A stretch of DNA of 64,000 nt from Azospirillum brasilense (GCF_022023855.1 NZ_CP059451.1:496001-560000), one strand, 5' to 3'; shown: positions 8,103-19,314, numbered from the stretch's first letter. The notes: generated by a model not told the origin, from the letters alone. Program-made: numbers and translations.

Positions 8103-9163
8103 CGGCACCACACGCGGGTCCCATGCCTGACGACACCGACCCCTCCCTGCCGCTGGAGCAGGCGCTCGACTGGTTCATCCGTCTGCAGGCGGAGGACGCG
8201 GACGAGGAGTGCCGCCAAGCCTGCGCCGCCTGGTGCGCCGCCCACCCCCGCAATGCCCGCGCCTGGGACCTGGCGCAGGCCATGTGGGCCTCGCCGCTCC
8301 TGACCGACGCGCTGGTGGCAACCGCGGCTCCGGACGTTGTGCCGGAACCCCACGCACCGGCGCCCAAACCGCCGGAAACGATTCGCTGGCCCACCGCCGG
8401 AGCGTCTGCCCGCGACCGAACCCGATCGCGCGCCCAGCTCCGCCATCCGGTGCGACGGCGCACAATGGCGTGGGCGGCGGCGGTGACGGTGGCGGTCGGG
8501 CTGGGCTGGGCCGCCGACCTGCCGTTGCGTCTGCAGGCCGATCATCGCACCGTAACCGGCGTTCAGGAGCGTGTGATGCTGGCCGACGGATCGCAGGTGC
8601 TGATGGACACCGGCACGGCGCTGGCCACCGACATCGTGGGCAGCGAGCGGCGGACCCGGTTGCTGCGCGGGGCCGCCTTCTTCGAGGTAACGCCCGACCC
8701 CGCCCGTCCCTTCCGGGTCTCCGCCGGTTCCGCCGTCGTGACCGTGGTCGGCACCGCCTTCGCCGTCCGTTATCTGGACAACCGGGTGACGGTGACGGTG
8801 CGCCACGGCACCGTGGACGTGGCGCGTCCCGACGGTCCCGCCGTCCGCCTGCGCGCGGGCGAGGAGGTGGTGGTCACCGCGTCGGGAGTCGGCGCCGGGC
8901 ATCCCGCCGACCTGTCGGCGGCGCTCGGCTGGGTCGATGGCCGGCTGGTCTTCGAGGACCGCCCCCTGCGCGAGGTTCTGGAGGAGCTGGACCGCTATTA
9001 TCCGGGCCTGATCGTGGTTCCCGATTCCCTTGCCGACCGGCGGATCACCGGGAATTACCGGCTGGACGATCCGGTGCGGACGGCGACGGCCCTGGCCGGG
9101 CTGGTGCGGGCCGAGACCCTGCGGCTGTCCGACGCCCTGCTGATCCTGCGCCCGCGCCCCTGA
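8099..9163 (+). CDS. FecR family anti-sigma/sigma regulator
   Basis: A 354-residue inner-membrane regulator. A cytoplasmic N-terminal DUF4880 helix bundle (EQALDWFIRLQAED, AAWCAAHPRNARAWDLAQAMW) binds the sigma factor. One membrane helix lies near residues 123-140. The periplasmic FecR domain (VMLADGSQVLMDTGT, RGAAFFEVTPDPARPFRV) is followed by a C-terminal secretin/TonB short domain-like part (ELDRYYPGLIVVPDSLADRR). It relays receptor occupancy to the sigma factor at 7509-8102. The GTG start overlaps the sigma stop. Confidence 0.9.
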   Translation: MTAPHAGPMPDDTDPSLPLEQALDWFIRLQAEDADEECRQACAAWCAAHPRNARAWDLAQAMWASPLLTDALVATAAPDVVPEPHAPAPKPPETIRWPTAGASARDRTRSRAQLRHPVRRRTMAWAAAVTVAVGLGWAADLPLRLQADHRTVTGVQERVMLADGSQVLMDTGTALATDIVGSERRTRLLRGAAFFEVTPDPARPFRVSAGSAVVTVVGTAFAVRYLDNRVTVTVRHGTVDVARPDGPAVRLRAGEEVVVTASGVGAGHPADLSAALGWVDGRLVFEDRPLREVLEELDRYYPGLIVVPDSLADRRITGNYRLDDPVRTATALAGLVRAETLRLSDALLILRPRP

Positions 9164-9327
9164 TCCGCCGGTTTTCCCCTCCACCCGCGCCAAGCCCCGA
9201 AAAAAATTTCTGCTTTTCGCGATCCCCGAACGTCAGGTCGACACGGCTTTTAGGAATGCGTCGCAATTGCAATTAGCGGCGCCGGTCCGGCCGGTTGAGA
9301 CGTCGCGATCATGGGGAAAGCGTTACG

Positions 9328-11853
9328 ATGGGTGCGGGGATCACGGATAAGGGTGCACGGGGGCGTCGGGGGACGGCCCTGCTGCGGGCGGTGCTGCTGT
9401 CGTCGGCGGTGACCGGATTGGGCATGGCGGGGGGCGCGTCGGGAAGCATCGCCCTGGCGGCGCCGGCGAAGAGCGGCGGGCAGGTGGCTGGCGGGCAGGT
9501 GGCCCAGGCCTCCGGTCAGATGGGAGGACAAACGGCGGGGCAGCGGTTCGACATCGCCCCGCAGGGGCTGGTCACGGCCCTCAACGCCTTCAGCACGGTC
9601 AGCGGATGGGAGGTCGGCTTCCCGGCCGAGGTGGCGCGCGGCCTGTCCTCGCCCGGCGTGTCGGGAACCATGAGCGCCGACGAGGCGCTGCGCCGCCTGC
9701 TGTCCGGCACCGGCGTGTCGTACCAGATGACCGGCCCCGGCCGCGCCGTGCTGTCGCGGCCGCAGACCGGCGAGACGGTGCTGGACCCGGTGACCGTCGA
9801 AGGCACGCGCGAGCGGGCGACCGGCCCGGTCATGGGCTACGCCGCCCGCCAGAGCGCCACCGCCACCAAGACCGACACGCCGATCCTGGAAACGCCGCAG
9901 TCGATCTCCGTCGTCACCCGCGACCAGATGGACGCCCAGGCGGTGCGGAGTCTGGCCGACGTCCTGAACTACACCTCCGGCGTCACAACCGCCCGCAACG
10001 GCGGCTCCTCCTCCTTCGGCGGCGACGGCATCTCGGTGCGCGGCTTCGGCGGCAACGGCACCACCGGCGTGTCCTTCAACGAATATCTCGACGGGCTGCG
10101 GCTGAAGGGCAGCGGCTTCCTGACCTCCGGCATCGACCCGTACCTGTTCGAGCGGGTCGAGGTGCTGAAGGGCCCGGCCTCGGTGCTGTTCGGCCAGACC
10201 AGCCCCGGCGGTCTGGTCAACATGGTGACCAAGCAGCCCTCCCCCGACGCTCGGCATGAAATCCTGCTGCAGGCCGGCAACCAGGGCCGCAAGCAGGCCG
10301 CGCTGGACGTCGGCGGCGACGTGACCGGCGACGGTCGGCTCTCCTACCGGTTCGCCGGCGTCGCGCTGGACACCGACACCCAGACCGACATCGCGGAGCG
10401 CCGCCGGCTGGCCGCCGCCCCGACCGTGACCATCCGGCCGACCGACGACACCAGCCTGACCCTGATCGGCCTCTACCAGCGCGACAATTACGACGATTCG
10501 CCGCTGAACTACCTGCCGGCCCAGGGCACCGTGCTGCCCAACCCCAACGGCACGCTGCCGACCAAGCTCTTCACGGGCGATCCCAACTTCAACACCTGGG
10601 ACCGCAAGACCATGAGCGTCGGCTATCGCTTCGAACACCGGTTCGACGAGCGCTGGACGGTGCGGCAAAACGCCCGCTACCTGCACAACGACCTCGACCT
10701 CAAGCAGGTCTACGCGTCCGGCCTGCTGCCCGACCTGCGCACCACGCGGCGCACCACCTTCTCGGCCCGCGAGCGCGCCCACGACCTGACCATCGACAAC
10801 CAGCTCCAGGTGACCGTCGACACCGGCCCGCTGCGCCACACCATGCTGGCCGGCGTCGACCACCAGCGGCTGAGGAGCGACACGCTGCGTGGGCAGGCGG
10901 CGGCGCCGAACCTCGACCTGTTCAACCCGGTCTACGGGCTGCCGATCGCCACCCCGCCGATCTACCAGAGCACCGCCACCCGCATCACCCAGACCGGCAT
11001 CTACGCCCAGGACCAGATCAAGTGGGGCGGGCTCGCCGTCCTGCTGGGCGGGCGCAAGGACTGGGCCGAGACGCAGCAGCGCAACCGGCTGAACCAGGGG
11101 CGGACGTCGCAGCAGGACGACGCCTTCACCGGCCGCGTCGGCGCACTCTATCTGTTCGACAATGGCTTGGCGCCCTACGCCAGCTATTCGGAATCCTTCG
11201 AGCCGACCTCCGGCAGCGATTTCTTCGGCAACCCGTTCGAGCCGACCACCGGCCAGCAGTACGAGGCCGGTCTGAAATACGAGCCGCCGGGCTCCGGCAG
11301 CCTGTTCACCCTGTCGGCCTTCACCATCACCCAGCAGAACGTCACCACCGCCGACCCGCTGCACACCAACTACAACATCCAGACCGGCGAGGTCCGTTCC
11401 CGCGGCTTCGAGGCGGAGGCGCGTGTCAGCCTCGCCGCCGGACTGAACGCGGTGGCCAGCTACACCTTCCTCGACGCCGAGGTGACGAAGAGCAACGGCG
11501 CCGACCGCGGCAAGCGGCCGGTCGCCGTGCCGACCCATTCGGCCTCGGCCTGGGGCGACTACACGGTGCAGGACGGCCCGCTGGCCGGCCTGGGCGGCGG
11601 GCTCGGCCTGCGCTACGTCGGCTTCACCTACGGCGATCCGGCCAACAGCTTCAAGGTGCCGGCCCACACGCTGGTCGACGCCGCCCTGCGCTACGACCTG
11701 TCCTATCTGAACCCGCAGCTTCAGGGCATTCAGGCGGCGATCAACGCCAGCAACCTCTTCGACAAGGAGTATGTCGCGGCCTGCTCGCGGGCGACCAACT
11801 GCTACTACGGCCTGCGCCGCACCGTGATCGGCTCGCTGAAGTATTCCTGGTGA
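9328..11853 (+). CDS. TonB-dependent siderophore receptor with signalling domain
   Basis: An 841-residue outer-membrane receptor. A signal sequence with a hydrophobic core near residues 15-45 is followed by an STN domain (FDIAPQGLVTALNAFSTVSG, about residues 70-140) of the kind that contacts a FecR partner. The plug domain has the siderophore-type sequence TDTPILETPQSISVVTRDQM, and a 22-strand barrel ends in LKYSW. The last residue is Trp where many barrels have Phe. ATG 9328 follows GGGGAAAG. With the upstream sigma/anti-sigma pair it forms a transmembrane signalling receptor for a ferric siderophore; the ligand is unknown. Confidence 0.94.
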   Translation: MGAGITDKGARGRRGTALLRAVLLSSAVTGLGMAGGASGSIALAAPAKSGGQVAGGQVAQASGQMGGQTAGQRFDIAPQGLVTALNAFSTVSGWEVGFPAEVARGLSSPGVSGTMSADEALRRLLSGTGVSYQMTGPGRAVLSRPQTGETVLDPVTVEGTRERATGPVMGYAARQSATATKTDTPILETPQSISVVTRDQMDAQAVRSLADVLNYTSGVTTARNGGSSSFGGDGISVRGFGGNGTTGVSFNEYLDGLRLKGSGFLTSGIDPYLFERVEVLKGPASVLFGQTSPGGLVNMVTKQPSPDARHEILLQAGNQGRKQAALDVGGDVTGDGRLSYRFAGVALDTDTQTDIAERRRLAAAPTVTIRPTDDTSLTLIGLYQRDNYDDSPLNYLPAQGTVLPNPNGTLPTKLFTGDPNFNTWDRKTMSVGYRFEHRFDERWTVRQNARYLHNDLDLKQVYASGLLPDLRTTRRTTFSARERAHDLTIDNQLQVTVDTGPLRHTMLAGVDHQRLRSDTLRGQAAAPNLDLFNPVYGLPIATPPIYQSTATRITQTGIYAQDQIKWGGLAVLLGGRKDWAETQQRNRLNQGRTSQQDDAFTGRVGALYLFDNGLAPYASYSESFEPTSGSDFFGNPFEPTTGQQYEAGLKYEPPGSGSLFTLSAFTITQQNVTTADPLHTNYNIQTGEVRSRGFEAEARVSLAAGLNAVASYTFLDAEVTKSNGADRGKRPVAVPTHSASAWGDYTVQDGPLAGLGGGLGLRYVGFTYGDPANSFKVPAHTLVDAALRYDLSYLNPQLQGIQAAINASNLFDKEYVAACSRATNCYYGLRRTVIGSLKYSW

Positions 11854-12140
11854 CGCGAAAGACCGAGATCGCGCTGCGGGTCGTGACCGCCGTCGGCGGC
11901 GGCTACGCCCTGGCGGCGGGAACGGCGGCGGCGCTGTCCCTGGCGCTGCCGGCCGTGCAGGACCGGGCGGAGGCGGTGCTGACCGCCACCATGGCGGCGC
12001 TGCTGCCCTGCGTCCTGACCGTGGTGATGGTGTTCGCCGCGGCCAGCGCCCTGCGCGCCCTTGCCTGGACCGCCGGCCTGACGGCGGCACTCTGGGCGGC
12101 GGTCTCACTGTTGAAAAGCATGACGGGAACCGGGGTATGA
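11850..12140 (+). CDS. DUF3649-type small membrane protein
   Basis: A 96-residue protein with three hydrophobic stretches (VVTAVGGGYALAAGTAAALS, LTATMAALLPCVLTVVMVFA, LAWTAGLTAALWAAVSLL). The pattern R-V-GGYALA followed by DRAEAVLTATM matches the DUF3649 family, which is found beside PepSY proteins in siderophore loci. The function is unknown. Its GTG start overlaps the receptor stop (GTGA), and its stop overlaps the next start (ATGA), so all three are translationally coupled. Confidence 0.78.
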   Translation: MTRKTEIALRVVTAVGGGYALAAGTAAALSLALPAVQDRAEAVLTATMAALLPCVLTVVMVFAAASALRALAWTAGLTAALWAAVSLLKSMTGTGV

Positions 12141-13684
12141 ACGGCAGTTTTCGCCTGTCGATGACGTGGCTGCACAATTGGGGCGGGCTGGTGGTCGGCT
12201 GGCTGCTGTTCTGCGTCTTCCTGACCGGAACCACCGCTTATGCCCGCTTCGAGATCACCCGCTGGATGCAGCCCGAGCGGGTCGAAGCGACCAACAGCCC
12301 CGACGCGGCGGCGGCGGCGATCACCACCCTGTCGCGCGAGGCTCCGCAGGCCCGCCGCTGGCTGATCACGCTGCCGGACGAGCGGCGGACCGCGACCCAG
12401 GTCTATGTCTACAACCCGCCGGGGATACAGCCTGCCTTCCGCAAGCTGGCGCTGGAGCCGGCGGACGGGCGCCCCTTGCAGGCGCGGGCGACCTTCGGCG
12501 GCGATTTCCTCTATTACTTCCACTTCGACCTGCGCGTTCCCGGCCTGGTCGGGCGCTATCTGATCGGCGCCGCCGGGGTGGCCCTGCTGGTGGCGCTGAT
12601 CACCGGCTTCGTGATCCACCGGCGGGTCTTCTGGGATTTCTTCGCCTTCCGCCCCAACCGCTCGCGCACGCGGCTGTGGATGGACGTGCACAACGCCCTG
12701 GGCATCATCGTGCTTCCCTACCACGCGCTGATCACCGTGACCGGGCTGGTGCCGTTGATGATACTCTACATGCCCTGGGGCCTGCAGGCGGCCTTCGGTG
12801 ACCGGCCGGCCGCATTCAACACCGCCGTTTACGCCGAACCGGTGCCGCCGGCCCCCGCGGGACGGGCCGCCCCCCTGACCGCCATCGCGCCGCTGCTGGC
12901 GGAGGCGGAGCGGCAGTGGGACGGTGGGCGGCCGGGATGGATCGTCATCGACAACCCGGGCGACGACGCCGCCACCATCCTTCTCAAGCGCACCGACTCC
13001 GACCGGGTGGTGATCACGGCGGAAGCCATCCTGTTCGACGGCACGACCGGCGCGGTGCGCACGGTCTGGGAGGGGACGGGCGGGGCCGCCGCGACGCGGG
13101 CCGGCGCCTACGGCCTGCACATGATGCGCTTCGCCGACACGCCGCTGCGGCTGGCGATGATCCTGTGCGGGCTGGCCGGCACCGCGATGATCGGCACCGG
13201 GCAGGTCTACTGGATCATCAAGCGGCGCAAGCGGGAGGCCACCCCGTCCTTCGGCCTGCGGCTGGCCGACGGCGCCAATCTGGCGGTGATGGTCGGGCTG
13301 CCCATCGCCATCGCCGCCTATTTCTGGGCCAACCGGCTGCTGCCCGCTGGTCTGGCCGGTCGGGAGACCTTGGAGGCCGTCGCTTTCTTCGCCGCGTGGT
13401 TTCTGGCGGCCCTGCACCCGGCGCTGCGCGGTGCCCAGCGGGCCTGGGGCGAGCAGCTGGCGACGGCGGCTCTGCTGTGGACCGCTCTGCCGCTGATGAA
13501 TGCCCTGACCAGCGAGGCCCATCTCGGGGTGACGCTTGCGCGCGGGCTGTGGGGTGTGGCCGGCATCGACCTGTCCGCCCTGGCGACCGGCGCCCTGTTC
13601 GCGCTGTTGGCCTGGCGCCGCCTCCGTGCGGCACCCCGTGGCGTCGACCGTCCGCAGGGGGCGCTGGCGCGCCGTGGTCTCTGA
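12137..13684 (+). CDS. PepSY-associated transmembrane protein (PiuB family)
   Basis: A 515-residue inner-membrane protein with the PepSY_TM pattern. The first helix is in WLHNWGGLVVGWLLFCVFLTG, the second in GRYLIGAAGVALLVALITGFVIH, and the motif WMDVHNALGIIVLPYHALITVTG follows. Further helices occupy the C-terminal 170 residues, and the C-terminal segment is longer than in minimal family members. Relatives reduce or release iron from ferric siderophores after uptake, with conserved His residues thought to bind haem or metal. Position as the last gene of the siderophore operon supports that role. Confidence 0.85.
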   Translation: MNGSFRLSMTWLHNWGGLVVGWLLFCVFLTGTTAYARFEITRWMQPERVEATNSPDAAAAAITTLSREAPQARRWLITLPDERRTATQVYVYNPPGIQPAFRKLALEPADGRPLQARATFGGDFLYYFHFDLRVPGLVGRYLIGAAGVALLVALITGFVIHRRVFWDFFAFRPNRSRTRLWMDVHNALGIIVLPYHALITVTGLVPLMILYMPWGLQAAFGDRPAAFNTAVYAEPVPPAPAGRAAPLTAIAPLLAEAERQWDGGRPGWIVIDNPGDDAATILLKRTDSDRVVITAEAILFDGTTGAVRTVWEGTGGAAATRAGAYGLHMMRFADTPLRLAMILCGLAGTAMIGTGQVYWIIKRRKREATPSFGLRLADGANLAVMVGLPIAIAAYFWANRLLPAGLAGRETLEAVAFFAAWFLAALHPALRGAQRAWGEQLATAALLWTALPLMNALTSEAHLGVTLARGLWGVAGIDLSALATGALFALLAWRRLRAAPRGVDRPQGALARRGL

Positions 13685-13825
13685 CCTTCCCTTGGGAGGA
13701 TGATCACCGGACGGCGTGACGATTGAGCGCGAGGGCGATCGGCTCCGACAGGCCGGTGAAGGTGCCGAACGTCAGGAAGGCGGGCGGCAGCAGCGAGCCG
13801 ACCGCCCTCGGACGGCGGCAGGGGG

Positions 13826-14635
13826 TCAGGCGGAGAACGGCGCGACGCGGTAGCGCGCGGCGGGTTCGCTGCGGGACAGGTTGGGCAGCATCGCCTGACG
13901 GGCGGCCTCGTAGGCGTGCCACTGGGCGGCATCCGGAAGGGCCGGGATGGTCACCAGTTCGCCCGCGTCGAGCCCGGCCAGCGCCGCATCGACCATGGCG
14001 TCGGCGGGCATGACGATCTCGCCCGGCAGATGCTCCACCGGCGTGCCGGCGGTCCCCCAGAAATCGGTGGCCGTGGCGCCGGGAAGCACCGCCTGGATCC
14101 GCAGTCCCTTGGCGGCCAGCTCGTGGTGCAGCGATTGGGTCAGCGCCAGGACGAAGGCCTTGGCCCCGCCATAGACGCCGTTAAGGATTTCCGGCCCGAT
14201 CGCGACGATGGAGGCGATGTTGACAATCGTGCCGCGTCCGCGCGCCACGAAGGCCGGCGCGGCCGCGTAGGTCAGCCGCATCAGCGCCGTCACGTCGAGG
14301 TCGATCATCCGCTCCATGGCATCGACGTCGGCCGAGAGCAGAGGGGCCGTCGCGCCGATTCCGGCGTTGTTGACCAGCGTGGTGATGCTGGCGTCGGTCG
14401 CCAGCACCGTCTCCACCGCGCGCCGGTCGGCCTTGTCGCCCAGGTCGGCGGCGACGACCTCGACGGAGCGGCCGGTGCGGTCGGCGATCTGCGCCGCGAG
14501 GCCGGCGAGCTTGCCACGGTTGCGGGCCACCAGGATCAGATCGTGGCCGCGGTCGGCCAGACGGTTGGCGTAGATTGCGCCGATGCCGGAGGACGCGCCG
14601 GTGACGAGCGCGGTGCCGAGAGGGGAAAGGCTCAT
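13826..14635 (-). CDS. SDR family NAD(P)-dependent oxidoreductase
   Basis: A 269-residue classical short-chain dehydrogenase. It has cofactor loop TGASSGIG (residues 12-19), NNAG (89-92), catalytic Ser142, Tyr155 and Lys159 (VYGGAKA). Arg38 in VARNR after the second strand suggests NADP preference. It is transcribed divergently from a GlxA-type regulator, a common pairing in which the regulator controls the reductase. The substrate is unknown. Confidence 0.9.
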   Translation of the reverse strand: MSLSPLGTALVTGASSGIGAIYANRLADRGHDLILVARNRGKLAGLAAQIADRTGRSVEVVAADLGDKADRRAVETVLATDASITTLVNNAGIGATAPLLSADVDAMERMIDLDVTALMRLTYAAAPAFVARGRGTIVNIASIVAIGPEILNGVYGGAKAFVLALTQSLHHELAAKGLRIQAVLPGATATDFWGTAGTPVEHLPGEIVMPADAMVDAALAGLDAGELVTIPALPDAAQWHAYEAARQAMLPNLSRSEPAARYRVAPFSA

Positions 14636-14686
14636 GGGTCTGTGTCCTGTCTGCGGGCCGCGTCGTTGCCGCCCGGGGTGAGGACA

Positions 14687-14726
14687 TGTTTAAAACACTT
14701 GGCGCTTGGCCTGAATGTCGTATATC
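14687..14726 (+). promoter_or_regulatory. Candidate operator and promoter in the SDR/GlxA divergent gap
   Basis: TGTTT-A-AAACA (14687-14697) is an inverted repeat that could bind a dimeric regulator. Just after it, TTGGCG (14699-14704) and TATATC (14721-14726) are 16 bases apart and could drive the regulator gene at 14757. Evidence is sequence only. Confidence 0.35.
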
Positions 14727-14756
14727 CCTCCTTTTCAGCCGCGAGAGGATTCCGCT

Positions 14757-15713
14757 ATGCGCATCGGCTTCGTCATCTACCCGGGCTTCCAGATGATGAG
14801 CCTGGCCGCGGGTTCGGTGTTCGAGTTCGCCAACATCTGTGCGGGCGAACAGATCTATGAACTGGTCACCGTCTCGGAGCATGGAGGGGCGGTGCGCAGT
14901 TCCACCGGAATGGCGGTGGACAGCGAGTCCTTCGCCGGACAGGACTTCGACACGGTGCTGGTGGGCGGCGGTGTGGAGGTGCCCCGGCCGAGTGACGGGC
15001 TGCGCGCCTGGATCTCCGGCCGCCTGCCCGCCGTGCGGCGCCTGGGCGCGATCTGCACCGGCGCGTTCGTGCTCGCCGAATCCGGTGTGCTGAACGGGCG
15101 GCGCGCCACCACCCACTGGCTTCTGGCGCGCGAGTTGGGGACGCGGTTTCCGGCCATCCAGGTGGAGGAGGACCGCATCTTCATCATCGATGGGCCGGTC
15201 TGGAGTTCCGCCGGCATGACCGCGGGCGTCGATCTGGCTCTGGCGATGGTGGAGAAGGATCTCGGCAACGATATTGCGAGGTCGGTCGCCCGCAAGCTGG
15301 TCATGTATCATCGCCGCGGCGGCGGCCAGACCCAGCATTCGGAGCTGCTGGAGATGGCGGCGAAGTCCGACCGCATCGAGGCGGCGCTGACCTACGCGCG
15401 GCAGAACCTGAAGAATCCGCTGTCGGTGGAGGAGTTGGCGGGGGCCGCCGCCTTGAGCCCCCGTCAGTTCAGCCGCGCCTTCCGCGCCGAGACCGGGCAG
15501 TCCCCGGCCAAGGCGGTGGAGCAATTGCGGCTGGAAAGCGCGCGTCTGATGCTGGAGCAGACGCGGCACCCGGTCGAGGTCATCGCCCGCGAGAGCGGCT
15601 TTGCCGATCCGGAGCGCATGCGGCGCGCCTTTCTGCGCGCCTTCGGCCAGCCGCCCCAGGCGATGCGGCGGGCTGCAAGGCAGGACGTGCGATCCACCGA
15701 GGCACCCGCTTGA
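14757..15713 (+). CDS. GlxA family transcriptional regulator (DJ-1/PfpI + AraC HTH)
   Basis: A 318-residue two-domain regulator. The N-terminal DJ-1/PfpI-like domain (to about residue 190) keeps the nucleophile-elbow Cys100 in GAICTGAFVLAESG. The C-terminal AraC domain has two helix-turn-helix motifs, NPLSVEELAGAAALSPRQFSR and HPVEVIARESGFADPERMRR. ATG 14757 is preferred to ATG 14715 because GAGAGGA precedes it and the family start is MRIGFVIYPGF. It probably controls the divergent SDR gene (inference). Confidence 0.9.
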   Translation: MRIGFVIYPGFQMMSLAAGSVFEFANICAGEQIYELVTVSEHGGAVRSSTGMAVDSESFAGQDFDTVLVGGGVEVPRPSDGLRAWISGRLPAVRRLGAICTGAFVLAESGVLNGRRATTHWLLARELGTRFPAIQVEEDRIFIIDGPVWSSAGMTAGVDLALAMVEKDLGNDIARSVARKLVMYHRRGGGQTQHSELLEMAAKSDRIEAALTYARQNLKNPLSVEELAGAAALSPRQFSRAFRAETGQSPAKAVEQLRLESARLMLEQTRHPVEVIARESGFADPERMRRAFLRAFGQPPQAMRRAARQDVRSTEAPA

Positions 15714-15800
15714 CCGGCTGGGGCCCCACATCGGTGGATCGGTGCAGACCCCGCTTCCCGAAGCGCGCCAAGCCCATCACAAGACGGTGGCCTCGTCCTG

Positions 15801-17465
<1,665 letters not shown>

Positions 17466-17479
17466 GCGGCGGGCCTCTC

Positions 17480-18553
17480 TCATTCCGGCAGGATGCGGCG
17501 CTTCTGGAGTTCCTGGAGGAGCTCGACGAACATCTCCTCGCTGTCCACGCAGTCGTGGAAGCCCAGCTTGCGGGCCTTGATCGTGCTCATGTGGTGCGGG
17601 TTGGGGCGCTGGCCGTAGCCGAACAGGAAGTCGGCGAACTGCCAGGACGGCACGACCTCGGTGTATTTGTAGGGCTTGAGACCGTGCTTCGCGACGACGC
17701 GGTCCCAGATCGGCTCGTTCTGCGGCATGATGCGGGCCAGCGAGAAGGGCTGCGCCGGCTCCAGCTCCATGCGGAACAGCTCCGCCACCTTGGGGAACAC
17801 GTTCTCCCAGACATAGACGTCGCCGTTGGCGATGTTGAAGACCTGGTTGGCGCATTGCGGGCTGGTGCCGGCCCATTCGGCAGCCTTTGCGATCAGCCGG
17901 GCGTCGGTTGCCTCGCCGATGCGCGACGCGCCTCCGGGGAAGCGCAGCGGCAGGCCGTATTCGCGCGACACCGCGGCGAAGACGCCGATGGCGGTGATGA
18001 TGTTCAGCGGGCTGCCGACCGCGAGGCCGCAGACGATCTGCGGGCGCAGCACGCTCCAGCTCCATTCCTTGCCCTGCTGCCGTTCGCTGATCCAGTCCTG
18101 CTGGTCGTAGTAGAAATTCGGGCGCATGTAGCGCTGGTCGCTCTCGCGCGCCGGCTGGCGGAAGGGGCCGAGATGGCCGCCATAGGCCTTGGTGCCCTGC
18201 AGCAGCGTGATATGACGCAGGTTGGGCGACACCGCCTCGACATTCTCCACCACGTTCTTCAGCATGGCGAGGTTGGTCTCGACATGATCCCATTCCGACC
18301 AGCCGCGCGTCACGTCGGGCTTCTCGTAGACGGCGGTGTAGCAAATGTTGGTGACGCCCTTGATCTCGCGCAGCTTGCGGCAATCGTCGGGGTCGCGCAG
18401 ATCGACGGCGGCCCATTCGGCGGTGGTCTCGAAATCCGGGGTGCGGCGCGACACGCCGCAGACGTCCCACTCCGGGGAGGCTTCGAAATGCTCCAGCATC
18501 GGGCGGCCGACGGTCCCCAGCGCACCCACGATCAGCATCTTCTGACGGGCCAT
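17480..18553 (-). CDS. PRISE-type SDR (progesterone 5-beta-reductase/iridoid synthase-like enone reductase)
   Basis: A 357-residue extended short-chain dehydrogenase. The N-terminal cofactor loop is GALGTVGRP. Features typical of the PRISE group are the stretch TNICYTAVYE, LQGTKAYGGH and NFYYDQQD (plants: NFYYxxED), then SVLRPQIVCG. These enzymes reduce activated C=C bonds of enones with NADPH using a Lys/Tyr pair; here LQGTKAYGGH supplies the Lys and NFYY the Tyr. It lies between the Liv genes and the CoA ligase, and probably reduces an unsaturated intermediate. The substrate is unknown. Confidence 0.82.
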   Translation of the reverse strand: MARQKMLIVGALGTVGRPMLEHFEASPEWDVCGVSRRTPDFETTAEWAAVDLRDPDDCRKLREIKGVTNICYTAVYEKPDVTRGWSEWDHVETNLAMLKNVVENVEAVSPNLRHITLLQGTKAYGGHLGPFRQPARESDQRYMRPNFYYDQQDWISERQQGKEWSWSVLRPQIVCGLAVGSPLNIITAIGVFAAVSREYGLPLRFPGGASRIGEATDARLIAKAAEWAGTSPQCANQVFNIANGDVYVWENVFPKVAELFRMELEPAQPFSLARIMPQNEPIWDRVVAKHGLKPYKYTEVVPSWQFADFLFGYGQRPNPHHMSTIKARKLGFHDCVDSEEMFVELLQELQKRRILPE

Positions 18554-18579
18554 GATTTCGTCCTTCTGTGCGGAATTCT

Positions 18580-19314
18580 TCAGAAAAGGGTCATCAGGTA
18601 TTGGCGGTCGCCCAGCGGCTCGGGCGGGCCCTCGTAAATCTTGCGGCCGGTGCGCAGCACGGTGACGCTCTGCGCGATGGGCAGGGCGTGGACGACGTTC
18701 TGCTCGACCATCAGCACGGCCATGCGCAGCGCCCGGTTGACCTCGGCGATGGCCTCCATGACGCGCTGGACGAGGTTGGGGGCGAGGCCGATCGACGGTT
18801 CGTCGAGGATCATCACGTCGGGCCGGTGCATCAGCGCCATGCCCATCGCCAGCATCTGCTGCTGCCCGCCCGACATGGTGCCGGCGATCTGGCCGGCGCG
18901 TTCGCGCAGGATCGGGAACAGGTCCATCACCGCGTCGCGGTTCGCCCGGATTTCCGCCGGGTCCTGCGCCGTATAGGCGCCAAGCTCCAAATTCTCGCGC
19001 ACGGTCAGGCTGCGGAAGATGCCGTGCCCCTGCGGGACCAGCGCGATCCCCGCCTTCACGTTGTCGGCGCAGCGCCGCCGGGTGATGTCCTCCCCCCGGT
19101 AGCGGACGGTCCCGGCGGACGGCCGCAGCAACCCGAAGACGGAGCGCACCAGCGTCGTCTTGCCGGCCCCGTTGTGGCCCAGCAGCACGCGAATTTCGCC
19201 GGCCCGCACGGTCAGGTCCACCTCGTGGACCACCGCCCGCTTGCCATAGCCGGCGCTGAGGCCGCGCACCTCCAGGATGGGTTCGGCGATCGGCATGGTG
19301 TGAATCTCGGTCAT
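18580..19314 (-). CDS. livF: Branched-chain-amino-acid-type ABC transporter ATP-binding protein (LivF)
   Basis: A 244-residue ABC ATPase with Walker A GHNGAGKTTL, signature SGGQQQM and Walker B VMILDEPS. The short LivF-type C-terminus ends in YLMTLF. Its start overlaps the stop of the LivM-LivG fusion (ATGA). It supplies the second ATPase of the importer encoded at 18580-23251. Given the neighbours, the cargo is more likely an acid of the pathway than an amino acid (inference). Confidence 0.92.
   Translation of the reverse strand: MTEIHTMPIAEPILEVRGLSAGYGKRAVVHEVDLTVRAGEIRVLLGHNGAGKTTLVRSVFGLLRPSAGTVRYRGEDITRRRCADNVKAGIALVPQGHGIFRSLTVRENLELGAYTAQDPAEIRANRDAVMDLFPILRERAGQIAGTMSGGQQQMLAMGMALMHRPDVMILDEPSIGLAPNLVQRVMEAIAEVNRALRMAVLMVEQNVVHALPIAQSVTVLRTGRKIYEGPPEPLGDRQYLMTLF

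Noticed and set aside
9190..9270. GAAA/TTTC and GCAATTGC dyads upstream of the TonB receptor, considered as an ECF promoter or terminator.
   Set aside because: No clear match to FecI-type promoter elements and no stable stem with a T-tract.
9250..12234. A 994-residue antisense frame across the TonB receptor gene.
   Set aside because: It has the Gly/Arg/Val-rich composition of antisense high-GC frames and no family motifs; the plus-strand receptor explains the region.
13704..13922. A minus-strand frame ending in LLPPAFLTFGTFTGLSEPIALAL that might be a transporter remnant.
   Set aside because: It overlaps the end of the SDR gene, has no recognisable family, and only about 25 residues look membrane-like; not enough for a pseudogene call.
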